64,000 nt of DNA from W0P28-013 sp964570565 (lineage in GTDB: Bacteria; Bacteroidota; Bacteroidia; Bacteroidales; Paludibacteraceae). The stretch spans positions 1-64,000 of the forward strand of contig CAZMYT010000002.1 in assembly GCA_964570565.1 (NCBI GenBank), in the 5' to 3' direction. Position 1 is the stretch's first letter. Each line of letters opens with the position of its first letter. The notes beneath the pieces were generated by a model. It was not told where the DNA came from, did no database searches, and worked only from the letters and a program-made list of their open reading frames with translations. Below, piece after piece: positions 8,969 to 16,972 of this stretch. The translations under genes were made by a program, and so were the position numbers.

Positions 8969-9805
8969 ATGATTCTAATAGCAGATAGCGGCTCCACATC
9001 TACTAACTGGGTTTTAGTGGAACACGGGAAGAGTATACAGTCATTATTTACACCAGGAATTAACCCATTCTATCAGACACCAGAGGAGATAGCTGGCGAA
9101 ATTGCCACATTAACACTGAACGTAAAACCATCCAGTGTGAAAGCTATTTATTTTTATGGTGCAGGCTGCGTGGCAGACAAAATTGAAATGGTAAAACACG
9201 CTATCGCACAATCGTTTACACAGTCTCAAATTTATGTAGAATCGGATTTAGTAGCAGCAGCGCGAGGCTTGTTACAACATGAAGCTGGCATCGCTTGCAT
9301 TTTGGGTACAGGTTCTAATTCCTGTTTTTACGATGGGAAAAATATTGTAAGCAATGTTTCGCCACTTGGTTTTATTTTAGGCGACGAAGGAAGCGGAGCT
9401 GTGTTAGGTAAGAAATTTATTGCCGATTGTTTAAAAAATCAACTACCTGAAGAGTTAAAAAACAAATTCCTCACCACATTTGGATTAACGGCCAATGACA
9501 TCATCAATCATGTCTACCGGAAACCGTTTCCAAATCGTTATCTGGCTCAGTTTACACCATTTTTAGCCGAAAACATGGCAGAACCAGCTATTTACAATTT
9601 AATATTTGACAGTTTTACGGACTTTTTTGTACGTAACGTCATGCAATATCCTAATTTTGAAGAATATCCCGTATCATTTGTGGGCTCTATAGCTTATTAT
9701 TTCAAAGATATTTTGGAAGTGGTAGCCTTTGAACTCGGCATCACACTCGGCGAAATTAAGCAATCTCCGTTAGAAGGATTGGTTGCTTTTCACTCAAATC
9801 TTTAA
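8969..9805 (+). CDS. BadF/BadG-type amino-sugar kinase (MurK/NagK-like)
   Basis: 278 residues of the ASKHA (actin-like ATPase) fold. The phosphate-1 loop is DSGSTSTNW (6-14), a catalytic-type Asp lies in ESDLVAAARG (D93), phosphate 2 is GTGSNS (113-118), and GDEGSG follows (138-143). This matches the GlcNAc/MurNAc kinases of the BadF/BadG family, which use ATP to phosphorylate free amino sugars in the cytoplasm; T. forsythia MurK belongs here. It is transcribed away from the amidase-ampG operon, across a 142-base shared intergenic region, which supports a role in the same salvage route. Whether MurNAc or GlcNAc is preferred cannot be read from the sequence. No MurQ etherase is present in the window. 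Confidence 0.8.
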   Translation: MILIADSGSTSTNWVLVEHGKSIQSLFTPGINPFYQTPEEIAGEIATLTLNVKPSSVKAIYFYGAGCVADKIEMVKHAIAQSFTQSQIYVESDLVAAARGLLQHEAGIACILGTGSNSCFYDGKNIVSNVSPLGFILGDEGSGAVLGKKFIADCLKNQLPEELKNKFLTTFGLTANDIINHVYRKPFPNRYLAQFTPFLAENMAEPAIYNLIFDSFTDFFVRNVMQYPNFEEYPVSFVGSIAYYFKDILEVVAFELGITLGEIKQSPLEGLVAFHSNL

Positions 9806-9816
9806 TAAAAAATTCG

Positions 9817-10425
9817 ATGAAGCATAAAATAGCACAGTTCTTTTCATTCGCATTCATGCCGTTTTTAACGCCAGTTTACGCCATTCTCATGTTGATGAAT
9901 ATGTGGTACGCTCGTCTCTTATTCGACGATCATGGACGTTTAATTATTGTGCTCAGTGTAGTGCTGTTTACCATGATTATTCCAGCATTGGCTACCACGA
10001 TTTTAATAAAAACGGGCATCGTTAGCGATTTATATATCAAAAACCGCAAAGAACGCACATGGCCGTACATCATTACTTTTCTGTCGTATTTAGCTTGCAT
10101 CCGTTTTTTTGTATGGATTGGTATTGGCAAATGGGTCATTCTAATAGCACTAGGCACCACTATTGGTTTAATGGTGATTTCTTTGGTTAATTTATGGTGG
10201 AAAATTAGTGCGCACATGAGTGGTATGGGAGGATTATGTGGCTCTATTTTTGCAGCCTCATTTGTGTTTCATAGTAATCCTGTTTGGCTTTTTATTAGCA
10301 TTATTTTATTAAGTGGCTTTGTAGCATGGAGCCGTTTAGAACTGAAAGCACATACACCTGGGCAGCTCACAGCAGGATTTTTAGTGGGTTGTTTAGGAAC
10401 ATTTTTACCCATTTTATTTGTGTGA
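9817..10425 (+). CDS. PAP2-like integral membrane phosphatase (divergent)
   Basis: 202 residues with five to six hydrophobic segments. Motif traces of the PAP2 superfamily are present but altered: KNRKERTWP (75-83) for the usual KxxxxxxRP, SAHMSG (131-136) for PSGH, and SRLELKAHTPGQLTAG (172-187) for the SRxxxxxHxxxD motif with Gln at the place of the Asp. The family dephosphorylates lipid phosphates such as undecaprenyl pyrophosphate. It starts 11 bases after the kinase gene and its TGA overlaps the ATG of dacB by one base (TGATG), so it is operonic with cell-wall genes. Activity is uncertain because of the altered motifs. Confidence 0.65.
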   Translation: MKHKIAQFFSFAFMPFLTPVYAILMLMNMWYARLLFDDHGRLIIVLSVVLFTMIIPALATTILIKTGIVSDLYIKNRKERTWPYIITFLSYLACIRFFVWIGIGKWVILIALGTTIGLMVISLVNLWWKISAHMSGMGGLCGSIFAASFVFHSNPVWLFISIILLSGFVAWSRLELKAHTPGQLTAGFLVGCLGTFLPILFV

Positions 10426-11819
10426 TGAAATCGAAACTACTTGCCATTCTAATTTGTTTTTGCTGTGTGCCGTTTATCATGGCACACACCATTGACTTGC
10501 CAGTAGAATTGAAAAATGCTACTGTCAGCTTCATTGTGACCGACGTAGAAACTAACAAAACCATACTCGAACACCAATCGGCTCAAAGTGCTACGCCAGC
10601 GTCTATTACAAAGCTTATTACTACCGCTACCGCATTAGAATTATTAGGTCCCGATTTTAGATTCACCACCACCGTAGCTTACGATGGTACTTTAGTCGAT
10701 GGCATTCTCAAAGGTAATTTATACATCGTTGGTTCGGGTGACCCTACTCTTGGTTCAGCCTATTTTCAAGATGAAAACTGTTTAGCCCATTGGGCCGACA
10801 AACTTCAAAAACTGGGCATCAAAGAGATTCAAGGCGATATCGTTGCTGATGCGTTGCTATTTGATAAAGAGCCATTACCTGCTCGTTGGACTTGGGAAGA
10901 TATAGGCAACTATTACGCTGCTGGCGTATATGGACTCTCTATATTTGACAATACAACGTACATCACGTTAAATTCAAAAGAAATAGGTTCAACGCCTAAA
11001 ATTGTCGATATAAAACCAGCAAATATTGATTTAGAACTGAACAATTTCGTTAAAGTTACCGCCATAAAATCTGATAGCACCTATTTGTATGGCATTCCAT
11101 ACGATTCGCATCGTGTACTACGAGGAGCGATGCCTGCCAATCGTGCCAAATTTGTAATAAGAGGCGATATGCCCAATCCGCCACTCTATTTGGTACAACA
11201 ATTAAAACGCGAATTGATTCAACGCGATATCACAGTAACAGGCACTGCCACAGATCAAATAACCTCTATTGAACGTCGCACAACTCTCTTTACACATCAA
11301 TCTCCGAAGTTGAGTGATATTTGTCGCATAACCAACTTTTTCAGTAATAATAATTACGCCGAACATCTTTTTAAACAACTGGCTCTACAACGTAGTCCAT
11401 TGGCAACAAATACAATCGCCAAAGAAGTAATACTCAACTTTTGGCGCTCGAAAGGCATCGACACGCAACCAGTTTTGTTGAACGATGGTAGCGGTTTATC
11501 GCCTATGGATGCTTTTCCTGCAACGTTTTTAAATGCCATTTTGGGTTATATGATTCGCAGTTCCAATTCACAACCATTTCTCGAAAGTATTCCACGAACA
11601 GGCGTTGAAGGCACTGTCAAAAACTTTTTAAATAATCCTTCGATAACCGCTTGCGTTCGAGCCAAAAGTGGCAGTATGACAGGCGTTCAAGCGTATGCTG
11701 GCTATATTCATAAACCAGATAACATCTATAGTTTTTGCATTATCATAAACCATTACAACGGTTCGCGAGCACAATTACGTAAAACAATTGAAACATGGTT
11801 GTTACCAATTCTGAAATAA
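10425..11819 (+). CDS. dacB: D-alanyl-D-alanine carboxypeptidase/endopeptidase (PBP4)
   Basis: 464 residues from the ATG at 10425, chosen because it begins a good signal peptide (MKSKLLAILICFCCVPFIMA) and overlaps the preceding stop; an ATG 99 bases upstream would add a sequence that reads over the PAP2 gene. The three active-site motifs of PBP4 (peptidase S13) are present: SITK (SxxK, near 57-60), SNN (SxN, in FFSNNNYAE) and KSG (VRAKSGSMTG) in place of KTG. The enzyme trims or cuts peptide cross-links in the periplasm. It stands in a probable operon with the kinase, the PAP2 protein and birA. Confidence 0.9.
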   Translation: MKSKLLAILICFCCVPFIMAHTIDLPVELKNATVSFIVTDVETNKTILEHQSAQSATPASITKLITTATALELLGPDFRFTTTVAYDGTLVDGILKGNLYIVGSGDPTLGSAYFQDENCLAHWADKLQKLGIKEIQGDIVADALLFDKEPLPARWTWEDIGNYYAAGVYGLSIFDNTTYITLNSKEIGSTPKIVDIKPANIDLELNNFVKVTAIKSDSTYLYGIPYDSHRVLRGAMPANRAKFVIRGDMPNPPLYLVQQLKRELIQRDITVTGTATDQITSIERRTTLFTHQSPKLSDICRITNFFSNNNYAEHLFKQLALQRSPLATNTIAKEVILNFWRSKGIDTQPVLLNDGSGLSPMDAFPATFLNAILGYMIRSSNSQPFLESIPRTGVEGTVKNFLNNPSITACVRAKSGSMTGVQAYAGYIHKPDNIYSFCIIINHYNGSRAQLRKTIETWLLPILK

Positions 11820-12550
11820 ACCACATACATCTGCCAGAAGTTGATTCTACGAATGCTTGGTTGCGAAAGAACCTAACCCAGCAGGGCCATGGATTTGTGG
11901 TGTCGACCGACTACCAAACAAGCGGAAAAGGACAAGCTGCCAACAAGTGGGAATCGGATCGCGCTGCCAATTTACTGTTTAGTTTATTATTAGAACCAAC
12001 CAAAATTCCCGTTGAGCAACAATTTCTGTTGTCACAATTAATTTCCATTTCCATCGTCAACACGCTTCGCGAGGAATTGGATATACCAGTTACTATCAAA
12101 TGGCCCAATGATATTTATGTAGGTGACCAAAAATTGAGTGGTATTCTCATCGAAAACACCATCATGGATCGGCAATTAGCAAAAGCCATTGTAGGCGTTG
12201 GATTAAACGTAAACCAACATACTTTTACCAGTGATGCTCCAAATCCTGTTTCGATGTATCAACTTCGCGGTAAAACTTTTGACCGCGAAGCGCTTTTACA
12301 TAAACTGATAAACAATATTTTAGTTGATTACGAACAATTTGACTTAAATCAATCAAGCCATTTACAAGCTACCTATTACGAACTATTGTATCGCAACAGA
12401 GGTTATCATCGCTTCAAAACACACGAATCAGAATTTGAAGCCGAGATCGACAGCGTTTTACCGACTGGACCAATTCGCCTGCGCACAAAAAAAGGCGAAT
12501 ACAAACTATTCGCCTTTAAACAAGTTCAATTCGTACTTGCTTCTCATTAA
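11795..12550 (+). CDS. birA: Biotin-[acetyl-CoA-carboxylase] ligase
   Basis: 251 residues, catalytic domain only (class I, no N-terminal DNA-binding domain). Recognisable are GKGQAANKW (the biotinyl-AMP loop, usually GRGRxGRxW), KWPNDI, and GILIE. It attaches biotin to carboxylase carrier domains. The start overlaps dacB by 25 bases; no later in-frame start keeps the first conserved strand (HLPEVDSTN), so the overlap is probably real. The residual C-terminal domain of about 50 residues is present. It does not act as a repressor as E. coli BirA does. Confidence 0.9.
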   Translation: MVVTNSEINHIHLPEVDSTNAWLRKNLTQQGHGFVVSTDYQTSGKGQAANKWESDRAANLLFSLLLEPTKIPVEQQFLLSQLISISIVNTLREELDIPVTIKWPNDIYVGDQKLSGILIENTIMDRQLAKAIVGVGLNVNQHTFTSDAPNPVSMYQLRGKTFDREALLHKLINNILVDYEQFDLNQSSHLQATYYELLYRNRGYHRFKTHESEFEAEIDSVLPTGPIRLRTKKGEYKLFAFKQVQFVLASH

Positions 12551-12565
12551 TTTCTCAGAAAAAAA

Positions 12566-13432
12566 TTATGCTTTTGCTCCGTTTTGTACCGCCGTGTTAA
12601 TCCAATGGTTGGCAAGTTGTTTGGTGTCAGCACCTAACGAACGCGCCAAGTATAAAGCCATCGCCAGCACCAGCACGCATAGTTCTTGAATTTGATCCAG
12701 GTTCTGCAATGTATCACATTGTTTTTGAATAGCTTCTTGAAGCAATACGTTGTGTTGTTGTATAAAATCAGCAGCGTTTTCGGAAGCATTTTCGATGTTT
12801 GGTAGCAGCAGTTTCTCGAGCCACTCTTCACCAATACGTTGTGCTAAATCATCAGGCGTTTCGTGGCTCATAGCGCGCCAAAGTGCCACCGTTTTATGCT
12901 CGGTCGATTCCGCCAATCCAGTTTCCAACAACAACATAAAAGCAATATCAGCCAACGCCTGAACCACTTCCAAATAGGTGTCTTGTGCGTAAATAAAGGG
13001 CTCCGTTTTTTGACCTTGCAAATAGTCAGCTACCGTGAGTTTGGGCAATTGTTCCACTTCGGGACAACCATCCAAGCAAGGAAATTGCGTTCCCTCGAAA
13101 ATATAATACGCTTTTTCGTGCTCAATTTGTCGACCAAGAGGATACAAACGACAAGCCAAAGGCCTTCCAGCATGAACGCTGCAACCAAACCCTTCTACAT
13201 ATTGGCTACAAGCCGCCATGCCGCGCCAACTGGTAGAGCCATTGAATTTGAGTTTAATGCCGCCTTGCTCGCCATATTGATGAAGAAATGCGCTTGGAGT
13301 CATCTGCTTTGCGACCGCAAAACAGTGTATTTCGTAAGGATTTAGATAAACCTGCTTGCCATGACAGCAAATGCCCGAACGCGAGCAGGTGAGTGGCAGT
13401 ATTTGGTCGAGTTCTAATCGAGTAATGTTCAT
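12566..13432 (-). CDS. YkgJ-family cysteine-cluster protein
   Basis: 288 residues. The N-terminal half carries the conserved cysteines: CSRSGICCHG (about 16-25), a further Cys at ACSQY, then FGCSVHAGRPLACRLYP. This CxxxxxCC...C...C...CR.YP pattern is that of the YkgJ/FliB-like zinc or iron-sulfur cluster family, of unknown biochemical role. The C-terminal half is helical and unlike anything I can name. The gene is convergent with birA across 15 bases and precedes nothing on its own strand. Confidence 0.75.
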   Translation of the reverse strand: MNITRLELDQILPLTCSRSGICCHGKQVYLNPYEIHCFAVAKQMTPSAFLHQYGEQGGIKLKFNGSTSWRGMAACSQYVEGFGCSVHAGRPLACRLYPLGRQIEHEKAYYIFEGTQFPCLDGCPEVEQLPKLTVADYLQGQKTEPFIYAQDTYLEVVQALADIAFMLLLETGLAESTEHKTVALWRAMSHETPDDLAQRIGEEWLEKLLLPNIENASENAADFIQQHNVLLQEAIQKQCDTLQNLDQIQELCVLVLAMALYLARSLGADTKQLANHWINTAVQNGAKA

Positions 13433-13456
13433 TGATAAAATCGCTTAGTCAACAAA

Positions 13457-14197
13457 TCACTCAAAATTCTCAATAGCCATAGTCGTTCCATCAAACACAG
13501 CATACGAAAATTCACGCATAAAATCGCCAATAATCAGTACTTGTGTTTTGGATTGTAACATCAAATTGAGTACAATATGACGATGCCCAAACACATAAAA
13601 ATCAATAGGATGTTCCAAAGCGTGGTGCTTAGCAAATAACACTAACGGCTCTTGGTCTTCACCTAAAAATTTCACATTGTTTTTGTCGTGTTTACGTCGG
13701 TTGCTCTCGCTCCAACGAAAACCGAACGAAAGTCCCCATGAACTAGGAATCAACGAACGAAACAAGCGTTGGCAAGTTTTGTTGTGAAAAATGGAACGGA
13801 TAAAAGAAAATGAACGACTTTTATCGCCCAAACCATCGCCATGAGCCAAGAAAAATCGTTTATCACCAAGTTCTACGGTCATAGGTGCAGTGTGAACGAT
13901 AAGTCCTAGTTCTTGTTCTAAATAACCAAATGTCCACAAATCGTGATTCCCAACAAAAAAATGAATAGGAATTCCTGATTCAGTAATTTCGCGCAATTTA
14001 CCCAACAAGCGGGTAAACCCTTTCGGAACTACCATTTTATATTCGAACCAAAAATCGAAGATGTCGCCCAGTAAAAAAATAGCTGTGGCGTCAAGTTTGG
14101 CCATATCGAGCCAATCGACCAATTTTTGTTCGTGAGCGTGCGTGTCACTCACCACGCGTGTTCCCAAATGGGCATCTGACAAAAAGTAATATTTCAC
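13457..14197 (-). CDS. lpxH: UDP-2,3-diacylglucosamine diphosphatase
   Basis: 246 residues of the calcineurin-like phosphoesterase fold. All metal-binding motifs are visible: SDAHLG (7-12), LGDIFDFW (43-50), GNHD (83-86), HGDGLGD (119-125) and the late FGHRH. LpxH hydrolyses UDP-2,3-diacylglucosamine to lipid X in lipid A synthesis at the inner face of the inner membrane. The FDFWFEY stretch after the second metal motif is typical of the LpxH branch rather than of generic phosphoesterases. The gene is 24 bases downstream of the DUF59 gene and likely shares its promoter. Confidence 0.88.
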   Translation of the reverse strand: MKYYFLSDAHLGTRVVSDTHAHEQKLVDWLDMAKLDATAIFLLGDIFDFWFEYKMVVPKGFTRLLGKLREITESGIPIHFFVGNHDLWTFGYLEQELGLIVHTAPMTVELGDKRFFLAHGDGLGDKSRSFSFIRSIFHNKTCQRLFRSLIPSSWGLSFGFRWSESNRRKHDKNNVKFLGEDQEPLVLFAKHHALEHPIDFYVFGHRHIVLNLMLQSKTQVLIIGDFMREFSYAVFDGTTMAIENFE

Positions 14198-14221
14198 AAC
14201 AGATAATTTTAATAATTGACT

Positions 14222-14539
14222 TTACAATAAGCCCAGCTCTAATTGTGCTTCTTCGCTCATCATTTCACGCGACCAAGCAGGCTCGAATACCAAGTTAATA
14301 ACCACAGACGCTACCCCTTCGACAGCTTCCACCTTCATTTTGACATCTTCGACAATAAAATCGGCCGCTGGACAATTGGGTGCTGTTAAGGTCATTTCTA
14401 TCGTCACCACACCTTCGGCAGAACTGTCTACTTTATAAATTAACCCTAAATCATAGATATTCACAGGTATTTCAGGGTCGTATACTGTTTTTAAAACAGA
14501 CACTATTTTTTCTTCTAACGCTAAAAATTCATTTTCCAT
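14222..14539 (-). CDS. MIP18/DUF59-family iron-sulfur assembly protein (SufT-like)
   Basis: 105 residues from the ATG at 14539; a GTG two codons earlier is possible. The DUF59 signature is complete: VYDPEIPVNIYDLGLIY near the N-terminus and TLTAPNCPAA with the single conserved Cys. Proteins of this type help deliver or mature Fe-S clusters (SufT, PaaD, eukaryotic MIP18). It stands upstream of lpxH behind a clear -7 element and is divergent from dusB. No other suf gene is in the window, so its client is unknown. Confidence 0.85.
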   Translation of the reverse strand: MENEFLALEEKIVSVLKTVYDPEIPVNIYDLGLIYKVDSSAEGVVTIEMTLTAPNCPAADFIVEDVKMKVEAVEGVASVVINLVFEPAWSREMMSEEAQLELGLL

Positions 14540-14588
14540 AATCACTGTATTTGGTGATATAAACTCGTATCATAATTCAAATGACTTG

Positions 14589-14596
14589 CAAAGATA
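14589..14596 (-). promoter_or_regulatory. -7 promoter element of the DUF59-lpxH transcript
   Basis: The minus strand reads TATCTTTG, a perfect TAnnTTTG match, 50 bases upstream of the ATG of the DUF59 gene. It lies only 13 bases from the divergent dusB element at 14610-14617. Confidence 0.6.
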
Positions 14597-14609
14597 GTTT
14601 TTTTTTTCG

Positions 14610-14617
14610 TACTTTTG
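14610..14617 (+). promoter_or_regulatory. -7 promoter element of dusB
   Basis: TACTTTTG matches TAnnTTTG. It covers the TTG at 14615 from which a longer dusB frame could be read, so transcription would begin after that codon; this decides for the ATG at 14678. Confidence 0.6.
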
Positions 14618-14677
14618 TCAATTGAAAAAGAAACACAAAACGCAATTCGTCATAACGGATTACAAGCCGCTTTCAAC

Positions 14678-15667
14678 ATGAAAATTCAAACGATTGATTT
14701 AGGTCACCAGCCTCTCTTTTTAGCCCCGATGGAAGATGTTACAGATCCAGCTTTTAGGCTGCTTTGTAAACGTTTTGGAGCCGATTTGGTATATACCGAA
14801 TTTGTGTCGGCTGACGCCCTAATTCGTAGTGTAAAACGCACCGAGCAAAAGCTCACCATTTTACCGCAAGAACGCCCTGTGGCTATACAAATTTATGGGC
14901 GCGATGTGGACACAATGGTCGAAGCTGCCAAACTGGTAGAACAAGCTCAACCCGATATTTTAGACTTAAATTTTGGCTGTCCTGTAAAAAAAGTAGCTGG
15001 GAAAGGTGCTGGTTCGGGTATGTTACGCGACGTTCCAAAGCTCCTTGAAATCACACGTGAAGTAGTAAAAGCGGTTAACGTTCCAGTCACCGTAAAAACA
15101 CGATTAGGTTGGGACGACTCACAAAAAATCATTGTGGACTTAGCCGAACAATTACAAGATTGTGGCATTCAAGCATTGGCTATTCATGGACGAACACGGG
15201 CTCAAATGTATACTGGAGAAGCTGATTGGACATTGATTGGCGAAGTAAAAAATAACCCACGCATGCATATTCCAATTATTGGCAATGGTGATGTAACAAC
15301 GCCAGAACGTGCCAAAGAGTGTTTCGACAAATATGGTGTTGATGCCGTTATGATTGGACGTGGAAGCATTGGTCGTCCGTGGATTTTTGAAGAGGTAAAA
15401 CATTTTCTACAAACAGGTGAAAAAATGGCTCCACGCGCTTTCGAATGGCAAACATCCATTATCAAAGAGCATGTACTTCGTAGCATCGAATGGTTAAACG
15501 ACGAACGGAAAGGCATTGTACATAGTCGCCGTCATTTGGCCAACGCTCCAGCATTTAAAGGAATCGACAATTTTAAACCTATGCGTATTGCCTTGTTACG
15601 TGCCGAAAGCAAAGACGAATTATTTCAATTAATTGATGATATTCCTAATCAATTTACGGTTCAATAA
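14678..15667 (+). CDS. dusB: tRNA-dihydrouridine synthase
   Basis: 329 residues from the ATG at 14678, favoured over an upstream TTG that lies inside the promoter element. FMN-binding TIM barrel with APMEDVTD (16-23), the catalytic cysteine in LNFGCPVKKVAGKGAGSGM, the NADPH/tRNA-contact KTRLGWD, the HGRT motif and GNGDV. It reduces uridines in tRNA D-loops to dihydrouridine. The NFGCP...GAGSGM loop is characteristic of the DusB group. It lies 18 bases upstream of lgt and probably shares its transcript. Confidence 0.93.
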   Translation: MKIQTIDLGHQPLFLAPMEDVTDPAFRLLCKRFGADLVYTEFVSADALIRSVKRTEQKLTILPQERPVAIQIYGRDVDTMVEAAKLVEQAQPDILDLNFGCPVKKVAGKGAGSGMLRDVPKLLEITREVVKAVNVPVTVKTRLGWDDSQKIIVDLAEQLQDCGIQALAIHGRTRAQMYTGEADWTLIGEVKNNPRMHIPIIGNGDVTTPERAKECFDKYGVDAVMIGRGSIGRPWIFEEVKHFLQTGEKMAPRAFEWQTSIIKEHVLRSIEWLNDERKGIVHSRRHLANAPAFKGIDNFKPMRIALLRAESKDELFQLIDDIPNQFTVQ

Positions 15668-15685
15668 ACATTAAATTCAATCATT

Positions 15686-16510
15686 ATGTTATTTATCACA
15701 TGGCCTATCACGCCTGAAATTGGCGAACTGTTTGGTATCACATTTCGATGGTACGGTATTCTATTTGCCTTAGGCTTATTTTTTGGCGGCTGGGTGGTAT
15801 ATAACTTCTTCAAAAAGAGTGGTTATACACAAAATCAATACGAGTCATTATTAATTTACCTATTTTTAGGTATTTTCTTGGGTGCTCGCTTGGCACATTG
15901 TATTTTTTACGAGCCAAGTTACTATTTAGCGCACCCATTGGAGCTGCTGCTACCAATTACCGAGTTGCCTGACGGTAGTTTTGAATTTTCTGGCTATCAT
16001 GGTTTAGCTAGTCACGGCGGTGGCGTAGGTTTAATGATTGCATTGTGGCTTTACTGCCGTAAGTACAAAGTTAATTTTTGGCCACTTTCAGATTTTTTGT
16101 CCATTGCCACGCCTCTAGCTGGTGGCTTTATACGATTAGGCAATTTAGCCAATTCCGAAATTGTGGGAGCACAAACAGATGTACCATGGGCATTTATTTT
16201 TCCACTTTACGACCAATGTCCACGCCATCCAGCGCAACTCTACGAGGCGTTGTTTTATTTCGTCCTTTTCGGTGTGATGTTTTTGATACACAAATTTAGC
16301 AAACGCCATTTACCCGACGGTTTTTTTCTTGGCTTTGTTTTGTTGGCCATCGGAGCATTCCGTTTCTGCATAGAGTTTGTAAAAGAAATACAAGTATCAT
16401 TTGAGCAAACAATGACTTTAAACATGGGACAATGGCTCAGTATTCCATTTGTTGTTGTAGGAATTGGGTTACTGTTTTATCTTTTTCGCCGCCAGCGGAA
16501 AAACTCCTGA
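15686..16510 (+). CDS. lgt: Phosphatidylglycerol-prolipoprotein diacylglyceryl transferase
   Basis: 274 residues, about seven membrane helices. The Lgt signature is present: SHGGGVGLM (the invariant HGG), then GGFIRLGNLANSEIVG (R and GNxxNSE) and CPRHPAQLYEA. The enzyme transfers diacylglyceryl from phosphatidylglycerol to the lipobox Cys of prolipoproteins at the inner membrane, so it modifies the lipoproteins seen elsewhere in this window. Length is usual for the family. The rnpB promoter begins about 30 bases after its stop. Confidence 0.95.
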   Translation: MLFITWPITPEIGELFGITFRWYGILFALGLFFGGWVVYNFFKKSGYTQNQYESLLIYLFLGIFLGARLAHCIFYEPSYYLAHPLELLLPITELPDGSFEFSGYHGLASHGGGVGLMIALWLYCRKYKVNFWPLSDFLSIATPLAGGFIRLGNLANSEIVGAQTDVPWAFIFPLYDQCPRHPAQLYEALFYFVLFGVMFLIHKFSKRHLPDGFFLGFVLLAIGAFRFCIEFVKEIQVSFEQTMTLNMGQWLSIPFVVVGIGLLFYLFRRQRKNS

Positions 16511-16539
16511 TAACAAAGTGATACTTTATAACTTTTTAG

Positions 16540-16547
16540 TATCTTTG
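16540..16547 (+). promoter_or_regulatory. -7 promoter element of rnpB
   Basis: TATCTTTG, a perfect TAnnTTTG match, ends 7 bases before the first base of the P1 helix of RNase P RNA, exactly where the start site is expected. It is the best-anchored promoter in the window and calibrates the spacing used for the others. Confidence 0.7.
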
Positions 16548-16554
16548 TACTCAA

Positions 16555-16908
16555 ATAGTAGAACAGTCTGCCGCCTCGCTTAGGCGTGGAGGAAAGTCTG
16601 GGCAATATAGAGCACCATACTTCCTAACGGGAAGTGGGCCGTGAGGTTCAAGTAGCGTAACAGAAAATAACCGCCACGATTCTGTCGTGGTAAGGGTGAA
16701 AAGGCGAGGTAAGAGCTCACCGTTCCGATGGCAACATAGGAAGCCGTACGCCTTATGGATTGAAAGACCATGTAAACCAACGCTATCAGAGTTGCTCGCT
16801 CGATGTTGGAGGGTAGGTCGATAGAGGCAAGTGGTGACACTTGTTCGAGATAAATGGCAGACATTCCGACTAGTTCGGAATACAGAATCCGGCTTATAGT
16901 TCTACTAT
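16555..16908 (+). ncRNA. rnpB: RNase P RNA, bacterial class A
   Basis: About 354 bases. The ends pair perfectly as helix P1: ATAGTAGAAC (16555-16564) with GTTCTACTAT (16899-16908). The conserved cores are all present: GGAGGAAAGTCTGGGC near the 5' end (CR-I), AGGGTGAAAAGG and GGTAAGAGCTCACCG in the middle (CR-II/III), and ACAGAATCCGGCTTAT at the 3' end (CR-V). It is the catalytic RNA that matures tRNA 5' ends. A T-run (TATTTTTTTATC) directly follows P1 and probably ends transcription. It fills most of the only stretch over 300 bases without a protein gene (16511-16972). Confidence 0.97.
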
Positions 16909-16972
16909 TTTTTTATCATCTTCTTGCGTTCTTTACAGTCCGATTGTTTTTCACATCAAATTATAACATCCG

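Noticed and set aside
10326..10424. Upstream extension of the dacB frame
   Set aside because: It reads over the PAP2-like gene and would bury the signal peptide that starts at 10425.
16580..16864. 94-codon open frame on the minus strand across the RNase P RNA
   Set aside because: The plus strand is clearly rnpB with all conserved cores and pairing ends; the frame is a chance antisense ORF.
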